A model generated the notes under the pieces. The model was not told where the DNA came from and ran no database searches. It saw only the letters and a program-made list of their open reading frames with translations. From an uncultured Collinsella sp. (GTDB lineage: Bacteria; Actinomycetota; Coriobacteriia; Coriobacteriales; Coriobacteriaceae): a DNA stretch of 19,345 bases. The position numbers and the translations under genes were made by a program. Every line of letters starts with the position of its first letter. Position 1 is the stretch's first letter. Below, one piece after another: positions 5,923 through 12,622 of this stretch. Where the stretch lies: positions 1 to 19,345 of the forward strand of contig CABUQW010000035.1 in the NCBI GenBank assembly GCA_902493895.1, in the 5' to 3' direction.

Positions 5923-6825
5923 ATGACCCTTCAGCAGCTTCGTTTTCTGATTGCCGTGGCAGAGTCCGGCTCAATCAACGCCGCAGCTCAGCGCCTCTAT
6001 ACCGCTCAGTCCAATATCTCAAACGCCGTCAAAAGCCTGGAACAGGAGCTCCATCTGGAGATCTTTACGCGCTCCAGCCGCGGCGTCACGCTCACTAACG
6101 ACGGCACCGAGCTTTTGGGCTATGCGCGCCAGGTCGTAGAGCAGGCCGACATGCTCGAGGCGCGCTACGAGGACGGCGGCACCCCGCAAGCCCGCCTCGC
6201 CATTTCCGCCCAGCACTACGCCTTTTCGGTCGAGGCCTTTGTCAACGTGGTCGAGCGCTGCCGCGACAGCAAATTCGAGTTCATCATGCGCGAGACCACC
6301 ACATCGCAGATCATCGATGACGTCCGCGCGTTTCGCAGCGACATCGGCATCCTCTATCTGGACGACTTTAACGCCCGCGTTCTGCAGAAGGCTTTTGCCG
6401 ATGCGCGCGCGAGCTTCCATCCCCTATTCGACGCGACGGTCCACGTCTTCGTTAGCGAGCGCCACCCGCTTGCCCGCCGCCCGCAGCTGTCCCTTGCCGA
6501 CCTCACACCATATACGCGTTATAGCTTTGAGCAAGGCACCTCGAACTCCTTCTATTACGCCGAGGAACCTTTTAGCTATATCCCTTGCGACCGCAACATA
6601 CGAATCTCGGACCGCGGAACACTTACTAACTTACTTATCACGTCGAACGGTTACACCCTGTCGACCGGTGTCCTCTCCAATGAAATGCAATGGGGTATGG
6701 CATCGATCCCGTTAGCAGACGCCCCAACGATGCACGTAGGCTATATCATGCACGACGAGCGCAAGCCCTCTCCCCTCTTGCAGCAATACCTCGACGAGCT
6801 CAACCGCATCATCCATGCCAACTAA
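5923..6825 (+). CDS. LysR-family transcriptional regulator, probably of sulfur/methionine metabolism
   Basis: A 300-residue, standard-length LysR protein. Residues 1-60 are the winged helix-turn-helix (MTLQQLRFLIAVAESGSINA, then AAQRLYTAQSNISNAVKSLE). A linker helix follows, and about 88-295 form the periplasmic-binding-protein-like effector domain. The beginning of that domain (RLAISAQHYAFS) is reminiscent of CysB-type sensors of sulfur metabolites, but I would not assign it on that alone. It is divergent from metY across a 273-bp gap with a T-N11-A dyad near -66 of metY, which makes metY its likely target. ATG 5923 is preferred over ATG 5914 because GAAAGG ends immediately before 5914 and is correctly spaced only for 5923; the product then begins in the usual way for the family. 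Confidence 0.88.
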   Translation: MTLQQLRFLIAVAESGSINAAAQRLYTAQSNISNAVKSLEQELHLEIFTRSSRGVTLTNDGTELLGYARQVVEQADMLEARYEDGGTPQARLAISAQHYAFSVEAFVNVVERCRDSKFEFIMRETTTSQIIDDVRAFRSDIGILYLDDFNARVLQKAFADARASFHPLFDATVHVFVSERHPLARRPQLSLADLTPYTRYSFEQGTSNSFYYAEEPFSYIPCDRNIRISDRGTLTNLLITSNGYTLSTGVLSNEMQWGMASIPLADAPTMHVGYIMHDERKPSPLLQQYLDELNRIIHAN

Positions 6826-6880
6826 CTGTCGGAAGACGGGGTAGAAATCGTAGATTGCTAGCCCCCGGCGGGCATGGCGC

Positions 6881-6886
6881 TACAAT
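6881..6886 (+). promoter_or_regulatory. Putative -10 box (TACAAT) for rnhA
   Basis: GCGCTACAAT lies 44 bp before the rnhA start codon. No convincing -35 is present at normal spacing. Its position inside a longer possible N-terminal reading supports the internal GTG start of rnhA. Confidence 0.4.
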
Positions 6887-6924
6887 GGTCACTCACACGA
6901 AACGTACCCAACGAAAGGAAGCCC

Positions 6925-7410
6925 GTGAAGGTCATCATCTATACCGACGGCTCGGCCCGATCAAATCCGGGACGCGGCGGCTACGGCGCCGTGCTCAAAT
7001 ACACCAACCCCGCCGGCAAGACCTTCACCTCCGAGCTTTCGCGCGGCTATGCCAAGACCACCAACAACCGCATGGAGCTCATGGCGGTCATCGTGGCGCT
7101 CGAGGCACTTAACCGCCCCTGCGAGGTCGAGGTCCATTCCGATTCGCAGTACGTCGTCAACGCCTTTAACAAGCACTGGATCGACGGCTGGAAAAAGCGC
7201 GGATGGAAAACCGCCAACAAGCAGCCCGTCAAGAACCGCGACCTGTGGGAGCGCCTGCTCACCGCCAAAAGCAAGCACAAGGTTGAGTTCATCTGGGTTA
7301 AGGGTCACGCCGGCCACGAGCTCAACGAGCGCTGCGATGAGCTCGCCACCACGGCGGCCGACGGCAGCAACCTCGATATCGACACCGGCTTTAACGAGAG
7401 CGACCTGTAA
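6925..7410 (+). CDS. rnhA: Ribonuclease HI
   Basis: A 161-residue bacterial RNase HI, which cleaves the RNA strand of RNA-DNA hybrids (R-loops, primers) with two Mg2+ ions. The DEDD carboxylates are all present: D8 in IYTDGSARSNPGRGGYGA, E51 in NNRMELMAV, D73 in VHSDSQYVVNA and D138 in ERCDELA, with the flexible-loop histidine H128 in WVKGHAGHELNE. The basic handle segment (HWIDGWKKRGWKTANKQPVK) is also present, so this is the E. coli-like form. GTG 6925 follows AAAGGAAGCCC and gives the canonical N-terminus MKVIIYTDGS. The last 15 residues are an acidic tail. It is followed after 73 bp by an oxidoreductase gene with its own candidate -10. Confidence 0.95.
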   Translation: MKVIIYTDGSARSNPGRGGYGAVLKYTNPAGKTFTSELSRGYAKTTNNRMELMAVIVALEALNRPCEVEVHSDSQYVVNAFNKHWIDGWKKRGWKTANKQPVKNRDLWERLLTAKSKHKVEFIWVKGHAGHELNERCDELATTAADGSNLDIDTGFNESDL

Positions 7411-7444
7411 TAGCGTTTTCGCGCAGCTTTATATCCCCGCGCGC

Positions 7445-7450
7445 TACACT
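7445..7450 (+). promoter_or_regulatory. Putative -10 box (TACACT) for the Gfo/Idh/MocA gene
   Basis: GCGCTACACT lies 39 bp before the start codon and repeats the GCGCTACAAT pattern seen before rnhA. No clear -35. Confidence 0.35.
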
Positions 7451-7483
7451 CATCCTGTAGACCAAACAACGCAAGGGGGACGT

Positions 7484-8590
7484 ATGCTGCGCATCGCGAC
7501 CATCGGCACATCCATGATCACCGACGACTTTATCCAAGTCGTCAACGCCAACGACCAAGCCGCGTTTGTGGGCACGCTTTCACGCGACGCCAATCGCGGC
7601 ACCGCCTTCACCGCTAAGCACGGCGGCGAGCGTAACTTCACCGCACTTGACGAGCTTGCGTCCGCTGCCGACGTCGACGCCGTCTATATCGGCAGCCCCA
7701 ACGCACTTCACTACGAGCAGGCCCTTGCCTGCATCGCCGGTGGCAAGCACGTCATCGTCGAGAAGCCCTTCTGCGCCACCGAGGCGCAGGCGCTGGAAGT
7801 CTTCCGCGCTGCCGAGGCAGCAGGTGTCGTGGCCCTCGAGGCCATGCGCCCGCTCCATGACCCCGCTTTCCACGCCATCGAGGACGCCCTGGGCGAGATT
7901 GCGCCCATTCGTCGTGCCTCATTGCGCTTTGGCAAGTATTCCTCGCGCTACAACGAGATTCTCGCGGGACGCTCCACCAATATCTTCGACTGCAATATGG
8001 CATCGGGTTCCCTCATGGACATTGGCGTCTACACCGTCGAGCCCATGGTCGAGATTTTCGGCATGCCCTCCGGCCTTACGAGCATGGCTACTCTGCTCGA
8101 CCCCACCACGCGACAGCTCACGCACGGCCCCATCGACGGCTGCGGTTCTATCCTCGCCAGTTACGGCGGTGGCCGCATCTCCGTCGAGCTCGCGCACTCC
8201 AAAATTACGAATGACCTGCTGCCCTCGCAGATCGAAGGCGAGCGTGGCACTATCCAGATCGACCATCTGTCCACGCCCCGCAACGTCCGCATCGACTATC
8301 GCGGCGATGTCGTACGCGGCTCAGCGACCGAGGCACCGCGCGAACAGGGCGACAACGGCCGCGTGCTCGACCTGCCCAAATCGAGCAACACCATGGAATA
8401 CGAACTCACAGACTTTATCACCGCCATCGGCGGCATCGATAACGTCAAGGAAGAGATTTGGGAGACCCCGGCGGGACGCCACGAGCTTGGCCACTACCGC
8501 GATGTCACGCTCGTCTCACTGCGCATCATGGATGCCGTGCGCCAGCAGGCCGGCATAACCTTCCCGGCCGACGCAGGCAAGCAGGCATAG
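7484..8590 (+). CDS. Gfo/Idh/MocA family NAD(P)-dependent oxidoreductase
   Basis: A 368-residue protein. An N-terminal Rossmann fold begins MLRIATIGTSMITDDFI, with the glycine motif relaxed to GTS. The family signature EKPF is at 93-96 (VIVEKPFCAT), with K94 the usual catalytic or cofactor-orienting lysine. The C-terminal alpha/beta domain contains GSLMDIGVYTVEPM (175-188), matching the family's GG-x-DxGxY segment. Such enzymes oxidise or reduce sugars, inositols, sugar acids or trans-dihydrodiols; the substrate cannot be told from sequence. The start at ATG 7484 follows AAGGGGG (SD). The stop lies 2 bp before the acylphosphatase start, so the two are probably cotranscribed, with no evident metabolic link. 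Confidence 0.88.
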   Translation: MLRIATIGTSMITDDFIQVVNANDQAAFVGTLSRDANRGTAFTAKHGGERNFTALDELASAADVDAVYIGSPNALHYEQALACIAGGKHVIVEKPFCATEAQALEVFRAAEAAGVVALEAMRPLHDPAFHAIEDALGEIAPIRRASLRFGKYSSRYNEILAGRSTNIFDCNMASGSLMDIGVYTVEPMVEIFGMPSGLTSMATLLDPTTRQLTHGPIDGCGSILASYGGGRISVELAHSKITNDLLPSQIEGERGTIQIDHLSTPRNVRIDYRGDVVRGSATEAPREQGDNGRVLDLPKSSNTMEYELTDFITAIGGIDNVKEEIWETPAGRHELGHYRDVTLVSLRIMDAVRQQAGITFPADAGKQA

Positions 8591-8592
8591 CG

Positions 8593-9003
8593 ATGGGCTT
8601 CTTCGATACGTTCTTCTCCAGCGTCACCAGCGGCAGTCGAGAGCCTCAAAAGCCGTCAAACGTCGAGCTCGAGCTGCGCCGCAGGCTTACTGTGCTCGCA
8701 AGCGACGGGGTCACTCAAGACACTCCCCTGCGCTATTTCCTGCGCTGGGCGGGGCAAGTCCAAGGCGTTGGTTTTCGCTTTACCAACACCAACCTCGCGC
8801 AGGCACGCGCGCTCACCGGCTGGGTGCGTAACATGGAAGACGGCTCAGTCGAGATGGAGATACAGGGAGCTCCGGCAAACATCCTATCTCATCTCGAGGC
8901 GCTTCATGCCTCCTACGAGCGCATGGGGACGCGTTTTCGCCTCGTAGACGCCCAGGTCCGAGCCCCACTTGCCAATGAAGACGGTTTCACTCCTCATTAT
9001 TAG
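8593..9003 (+). CDS. acyP: Acylphosphatase with N-terminal extension
   Basis: A 136-residue protein whose residues about 48-128 are an acylphosphatase domain (hydrolysis of acyl phosphates such as acetyl or carbamoyl phosphate). The catalytic pair is visible: R62 in GQVQGVGFRF and N80 in LTGWVRNMEDGSVEM. Their 18-residue spacing matches the enzyme family, and the phosphate loop VQGVGFR is intact. Typical members have 90-100 residues; here about 45 extra residues (MGFFDTFFSSVTSGSREPQK and onwards) precede the domain. I see no better internal start with an SD. The upstream SD is weak, consistent with coupling to the gene ending 2 bp before. The cognate substrate is unknown. Confidence 0.85.
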   Translation: MGFFDTFFSSVTSGSREPQKPSNVELELRRRLTVLASDGVTQDTPLRYFLRWAGQVQGVGFRFTNTNLAQARALTGWVRNMEDGSVEMEIQGAPANILSHLEALHASYERMGTRFRLVDAQVRAPLANEDGFTPHY

Positions 9004-9013
9004 TATTGTGTGC

Positions 9014-9031
9014 TAAATACGGTATCATTTA
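9014..9031. promoter_or_regulatory. Possible operator/-10 region of the PerR-type gene
   Basis: TAAAT and ATTTA flank an 8-bp spacer (TAAATACGGTATCATTTA) and overlap TATCAT (9023-9028), a fair -10. An A/T-rich dyad overlapping the promoter of a Fur-family gene suggests autoregulation. The match to a Per box is only approximate. Confidence 0.3.
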
Positions 9032-9064
9032 CCTACGACCGTTAGTAGAAAAGAGGCGAGGCGC

Positions 9065-9445
9065 ATGGCGGTGCAAAGAAGGAATACCAGGCAGCGAAAG
9101 CTGGTTCTTGACGCCGTGCGCCAAAGCTATAACCATCCCACCGCCGACGAAATCTACAACGTCGTGCGCGCGCAGGATGACAAAATCAGCCGCGGTACGG
9201 TCTACCGCAATCTTAATCTCTTGGCAGATGCCGGAGAAATCCTCTCGATCAAGACGCCGGGCGGGAGTCGCTTCGATCGCACCATCGAGCCGCACGCACA
9301 TATCATCTGCACCTCGTGCAGCCGCGTCATCGACGTACCGCTCCCCTTCGATGCCCAGCTCGACGCCAAGGCGTCCGAGCAAATCGGCTGGCACGTCACG
9401 TCGCACTACACCATCTTCGAGGGTCTCTGCCCTGACTGTCGGTAG
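9065..9445 (+). CDS. Fur-family regulator, PerR type
   Basis: A 126-residue Fur-family repressor. Residues 1-62 are the winged helix (HPTADEIYNVV, then SRGTVYRNLNLLADAGEI). Structural zinc cysteines are C82/C85 and C122/C125. The regulatory metal site matches B. subtilis PerR residue for residue in spacing: H24, D71, H77, H79 and D90 (PerR H37, D85, H91, H93, D104). The Asp at the last position, where Fur has Glu, and D71 argue for a peroxide sensor rather than an iron sensor. The usual N-terminal arm is short. Likely targets (catalase, rubrerythrin, iron storage) are not in the window. The start ATG 9065 follows AGAGGCGAGG. A dyad at 9014-9031 could be an autoregulatory operator. The stop codon lies in the left arm of a fold-back repeat. 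Confidence 0.85.
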   Translation: MAVQRRNTRQRKLVLDAVRQSYNHPTADEIYNVVRAQDDKISRGTVYRNLNLLADAGEILSIKTPGGSRFDRTIEPHAHIICTSCSRVIDVPLPFDAQLDAKASEQIGWHVTSHYTIFEGLCPDCR

Positions 9446-9526
9446 ATGTTTGGAACATGCCTTAAAATCCACCTTTCCGCACTTTGCAGCAAAAAGTAGA
9501 TTTCTAGACATGTCCCAAATGTCTAC
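9442..9526. repeat. 85-bp imperfect fold-back repeat between two convergent genes
   Basis: The arm 9442-9461 pairs with 9507-9526 (16 of 20 exact, two of the rest G-U), and an inner pair around 9466-9481 and 9487-9502 continues the fold. The outer ends are GTAGA and TCTAC. Their TAG/CTA supply the stop codon of the PerR-type gene (9443-9445) and of the HAD gene (9525-9523). It probably acts as a shared transcription end and resembles an inserted palindromic repeat. Confidence 0.6.
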
Positions 9527-10320
9527 TCAGCAAGTAGACGACGCAGCTCTTCTTCGACCGTGCGCACGTAGCGGACGCGGTCGTTAATGCCACGCATAGA
9601 GGGGTTGCAGCTCTCCATCAGATAGGGATGGCCCACGACGTTGAGCATGTCGCGGTCGTTTTCGTTATCGCCAAACGCCATCATCTCATCGGGCGAAATC
9701 CCCAGGGCACGACCGTAATCGGCAAGCGCGGAGCCCTTGCCCGAACCGAAACCGATAAAGTCCGTCCATTCGGTTCCCGACGTCATCACGTCGACACGGT
9801 CGCTAAAGAGGCGCTCAAAATGCTCCAGCGCCGCCGGCTGATCCACCTCGGGCGTCTGGAAGGCAATCTTAATGACGTCCTCGTCGATGTCCTCGGGACG
9901 GTCGACCACCGCCACGTCGCAGTGGACCTCATAGCGCAAATGGTCGACGAACGCATCGTTGCCGCTCATGGTGTAGAGGTGTCCCTCACACGAAAGGGTC
10001 ACGTCGGCATGGGGATACGCAACCACAGCATTCGCGATATCCATAGCAAGGCTACGCTCCATAGAGCGCTTGACCACGGCACGCCCCTCGCTCATCACCA
10101 GGGCTCCGTTTTCGCATACATAGGCGAGCTCATCGGCCACCGGGGCAAACAGGTAGCGCAAGCTCGCATATTGACGACCACTCGCCGGCATAAACACGAT
10201 ACCGCGACGATGTAGCTCATCGATAAGCTCAAAGGCCTCGGAACGCGGCTCGCGCTCCCCCGGATGCAGCAACGTGCCGTCCAAATCGCATGCAATCAGC
10301 TTGATTCCCTCAAGACCCAT
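9523..10320 (-). CDS. Cof-type HAD-IIB family phosphatase
   Basis: A 265-residue HAD phosphatase of the Cof/YbiV-like IIB group, which dephosphorylates small sugar phosphates, cofactors or pyridoxal phosphate. All motifs are present: motif I DLDGT with nucleophile D12 and D14, motif II S47 in FMPASGRQ, motif III K195 in FGSGKGSAL, and motif IV GDNEND with D218 and D222. The C2-type cap lies between motifs II and III (about 80-185). The substrate is not predictable. ATG 10320 gives the canonical MGLEGIKLIACDLDGT start with GGGGGAAAG upstream. Longer in-frame starts would run through the perfect hairpin at 10349-10393. The stop codon is provided by the fold-back repeat shared with the PerR-type gene. 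Confidence 0.9.
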   Translation of the reverse strand: MGLEGIKLIACDLDGTLLHPGEREPRSEAFELIDELHRRGIVFMPASGRQYASLRYLFAPVADELAYVCENGALVMSEGRAVVKRSMERSLAMDIANAVVAYPHADVTLSCEGHLYTMSGNDAFVDHLRYEVHCDVAVVDRPEDIDEDVIKIAFQTPEVDQPAALEHFERLFSDRVDVMTSGTEWTDFIGFGSGKGSALADYGRALGISPDEMMAFGDNENDRDMLNVVGHPYLMESCNPSMRGINDRVRYVRTVEEELRRLLAE

Positions 10321-10348
10321 ATGCTTTCCCCCAAAGCACCTCATCAAC

Positions 10349-10393
10349 AGTAAGACGGACTTTGAATAGCTGCCTCTCAAAGTCCGTCTTACT
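10349..10393 (-). other. Perfect 17-bp hairpin between the UreE-like and HAD genes
   Basis: AGTAAGACGGACTTTGA (10349-10365) is exactly complementary to 10377-10393 around an 11-nt loop. It lies after the UreE-like stop and before the HAD start. It is strong enough for a terminator, but neither strand has a T run after it. It may be a processing site or a terminator of unusual form. Confidence 0.6.
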
Positions 10394-10403
10394 CATACGC
10401 ACG

Positions 10404-10982
10404 TTAACCGCGCGCCTTCTTTACGATGGTAAAGTCCGGAGCCATGCTAACGACGACCTCCGCCGCACTCGACGCAAAGCGCCGGTCCGTATCGAGTTCA
10501 CGGGTAACCACCGAGAGGCGAACGCCCTCGATACCCCGGAGCATGCGGCCCAAAACAGGCTGCACCGGCGTATACATGCGCACGGTATGCTCGTCCGAGT
10601 CGCCCCGGAAGAGCGGCGCATGCATGTTGCCGATCTCCCAGCACGCATGCGCGAGCGCAATCGGATCCATGCGGTCGACTTCGACCAAATAAACCTCGGC
10701 GCTGCGCAGGCGCACGACAACCGCCACGGGCACCACGCCCGAACGGTCAATGGCGAGCACGTCGCCGTCGGCAAGACGACCACCGTCGGTAGCATCCAGC
10801 CGAACATCGATCGTGCGCCCCAGCTCCGTCACGCCCACAAACACGCATACATCAGCCTGGTCCCAATCGAGCAGTAGCTCATCGACCTCAAAGACACCGC
10901 CCAGCTCCCGGCGAAGCAGGAGTTCATAGGACAGATCGTTGAGATTTCCCAAACATGTCGTCGAAACCAAGCGTTCAGGCAT
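10404..10982 (-). CDS. UreE-like nickel metallochaperone family protein, no urease nearby
   Basis: A 192-residue protein resembling UreE. The N-terminal peptide-binding-like domain (about 37-92) ends in RLADGDVLAIDRSGVVPVAV. The C-terminal part contains DPIALAHACWEIGNMHAPLF (106-125), equivalent to the UreE helix whose HxGNRH-like segment carries the dimer-interface nickel histidine; here that residue is H121, with H112 on the same helix. The segment VLGRMLRGIEGV (143-154) fits the end of the domain. UreE delivers nickel to apo-urease, but no urease subunit or UreD/F/G gene is present and the His-rich tail of some UreE proteins is missing. It could serve another nickel enzyme or a different role. 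The gene starts 3 bp after the stop of the SlyD-like isomerase gene, so the two are cotranscribed. Confidence 0.65.
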   Translation of the reverse strand: MPERLVSTTCLGNLNDLSYELLLRRELGGVFEVDELLLDWDQADVCVFVGVTELGRTIDVRLDATDGGRLADGDVLAIDRSGVVPVAVVVRLRSAEVYLVEVDRMDPIALAHACWEIGNMHAPLFRGDSDEHTVRMYTPVQPVLGRMLRGIEGVRLSVVTRELDTDRRFASSAAEVVVSMAPDFTIVKKARG

Positions 10983-10985
10983 GCT

Positions 10986-11414
10986 CTAGCCCTCGACCTC
11001 GACGAGCTCAATATCAAAGTTGAGGTCCTTGCCGGCCAACTCGTGGTTGGCGTCGAGCGTCACGGCCTCGGGCGTCACGTCAATGACGACGGCGGGGACA
11101 GGCATGCCGCTCGGCGTGGACAGGAAGAGCTTCATGCCCTTCTCGATCTGCTCGATGTTGGGAACCTGCTCGGCCGGGAAGGTAATAACCATCTCGGGAT
11201 TGTGCTCGCCGTAGGCATCGGCAGCCGGGATGTGCACGGTCTTCTTCTCGCCCACCTGCATGTCGACAACAGCGGCGTCGAAGCCCTTGATCATCTGACC
11301 GGCGCCGCAGGTGAACTCCAGCGGCTCGCCGCGATCGTAGGAGCTATCGAACTGCGTGCCGTCATCGAGCGTGCCGCGATAATGGGTCTTGACCTTCTTG
11401 CCCTGGTTGGACAT
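10986..11414 (-). CDS. FKBP-type peptidyl-prolyl cis-trans isomerase, SlyD-like
   Basis: A 142-residue SlyD-like isomerase. FKBP core residues are at 6-72 (GTLDDGTQFDSSYDRGEPLE, then GQMIKGFDAAVVDMQVGE, then AYGEHNP) and 119-141. An insert-in-flap chaperone domain occupies about 75-117. The hallmark DANHELAGKDLNFDIELVEV closes the core. It catalyses proline isomerisation and prevents aggregation of folding proteins in the cytosol. The metal-binding His/Cys-rich tail of E. coli SlyD is absent, so nickel storage is unlikely. ATG 11414 with GGAGG five bases upstream is chosen over an upstream in-frame start. It is the first gene of a pair with the UreE-like gene, a combination that recalls the SlyD role in nickel enzyme maturation. 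Divergent from the dipeptidase gene. Confidence 0.88.
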   Translation of the reverse strand: MSNQGKKVKTHYRGTLDDGTQFDSSYDRGEPLEFTCGAGQMIKGFDAAVVDMQVGEKKTVHIPAADAYGEHNPEMVITFPAEQVPNIEQIEKGMKLFLSTPSGMPVPAVVIDVTPEAVTLDANHELAGKDLNFDIELVEVEG

Positions 11415-11487
11415 GGTAACCTCCGTAATAAGGGCGGCGCACAACGCGGGCCGCCATGAACATATGGCGCTAACTATACCCTAGTCA

Positions 11488-11493
11488 TACAAT
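11488..11493 (+). promoter_or_regulatory. Putative -10 box (TACAAT) for the dipeptidase gene
   Basis: TACAAT lies 47 bp before the dipeptidase start codon, the same hexamer as before the genes at 1836 and 6925. No clear -35. On the opposite strand TATAGT (11478-11473) is a possible -10 for the divergent isomerase gene. Confidence 0.35.
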
Positions 11494-11534
11494 TCAATGA
11501 CAGTTTGCAAAGAAACGCTGCAACCGGAGGAACC

Positions 11535-12548
11535 ATGGCATATCCCGTATTTGACCTACACTGCGACACCGCTGACCGCATCGGCTGGGCCACGCTCGAT
11601 CTCGACCTGCGCTTTACCGCCGGCACCGACGGTTATTTCCCCGGCGACGAAACGCATCCGCAAGATTTCGATCTCATCGAGGGCAACGCCTGCGCCATCT
11701 CGCTCGCAAAGATCGGCAACACGCCGTGGGCACAGTGCTTCGCCACGTTTGTCCCCGACGAGATTCCCGCCGCCCACGCCGCGCGCTTCCAGGCGCAAAT
11801 CATGGCGCATATGAGCGGCCAGGCAATGCTCAACCACGACCGCATGGTCAACGTACGCAGCGCCGCAGACATTCGCCCCGCGCTCAAGGACGGCAAGGTC
11901 GCTTGCATCCACACCATCGAAAACGCCACGTTCTTTGCCGAGGACCCCGCGCTGATCGAGGTGCTCAAGAGCTTGGGCGTGCTTATGTCGTCACTCAGCT
12001 GGAACGCGCAGGGACCGCTCGCGAGCGGGCACGATACCCACGCCGGCCTCACCGCCGCCGGCATCGAGGCACTTACGCAGATGGAGCACGCCGGTATGGT
12101 ACTCGACGTCTCCCACCTCAACGATGAGTGCTTTGACGAGGTTGTCGCCCACGCCACGCGCCCCTTCGTCGCCAGCCACTCCAACTCCCGCACCGTCTGC
12201 GGCGTCAAGCGCAATCTCACCGACGACCAGTTCCGCACCATTCGCGACATGGGCGGTATCGTCGGCCTCAACTACTGCAGCGAGTTCCTTTCCAACGACG
12301 CAACCGACGAGACCGCTGCAGACGTCACCTTCGACCAGCTGGCGGCACATATCGAGCACTGGCTCGACCTGGGCGGCGAGGACGCCATCGCGCTCGGCGG
12401 CGACTGGGACGGTGCCACGGTGCCCGCTTTCCTCTCCGATGCCAGCAAGATGCCCGAGTTCCAGAACATGCTTTCCAAGCATTTTGGCAAGACCGTGATG
12501 CAAAAGCTCTGCAGCGACAACGCGCTTGCCTTCTTTGAGCGCTATTAA
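11535..12548 (+). CDS. Membrane-dipeptidase family (M19) metallopeptidase
   Basis: A 337-residue M19 (renal dipeptidase-like) enzyme hydrolysing dipeptides through a binuclear zinc site in a TIM barrel. Zinc ligands are recognisable: H9 and D11 in VFDLHCDT, the bridging E129 in CIHTIENA, H194 in VLDVSHLND and H215 in FVASHSNSR. GGDWDG near residue 290 matches the conserved substrate-site segment. Length is normal. There is no signal peptide or lipobox, so unlike the mammalian enzyme it is probably cytosolic and may take part in peptide nutrition. ATG 11535 follows GGAGG at ideal spacing; an upstream in-frame start is rejected. It is followed by a hairpin and then the YgjP-like gene on the same strand. 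Confidence 0.9.
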   Translation: MAYPVFDLHCDTADRIGWATLDLDLRFTAGTDGYFPGDETHPQDFDLIEGNACAISLAKIGNTPWAQCFATFVPDEIPAAHAARFQAQIMAHMSGQAMLNHDRMVNVRSAADIRPALKDGKVACIHTIENATFFAEDPALIEVLKSLGVLMSSLSWNAQGPLASGHDTHAGLTAAGIEALTQMEHAGMVLDVSHLNDECFDEVVAHATRPFVASHSNSRTVCGVKRNLTDDQFRTIRDMGGIVGLNYCSEFLSNDATDETAADVTFDQLAAHIEHWLDLGGEDAIALGGDWDGATVPAFLSDASKMPEFQNMLSKHFGKTVMQKLCSDNALAFFERY

Positions 12549-12564
12549 TTTCACATCCCTTGAG

Positions 12565-12600
12565 CGGGCCGGTATGCCGAACGGTCGACATGCCGGCCCG
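12565..12600 (+). terminator. Hairpin between the dipeptidase and YgjP-like genes (weak terminator or leader structure)
   Basis: A 12-bp stem with one G-U pair, 12565-12576 (CGGGCCGGTATG) with 12589-12600, and no T run after it. It lies just before the SD of the next gene and argues against an ATG start at 12590 inside the stem. Confidence 0.4.
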
Positions 12601-12622
12601 TCCCCAATCTGAAGGACCGCTT

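Noticed and set aside
7049..7483. N-terminal extension of the Gfo/Idh/MocA protein overlapping rnhA
   Set aside because: The Rossmann fold begins at 7484 with a good SD. The upstream part is out-of-frame rnhA with a Ser/Thr/Pro-rich translation.
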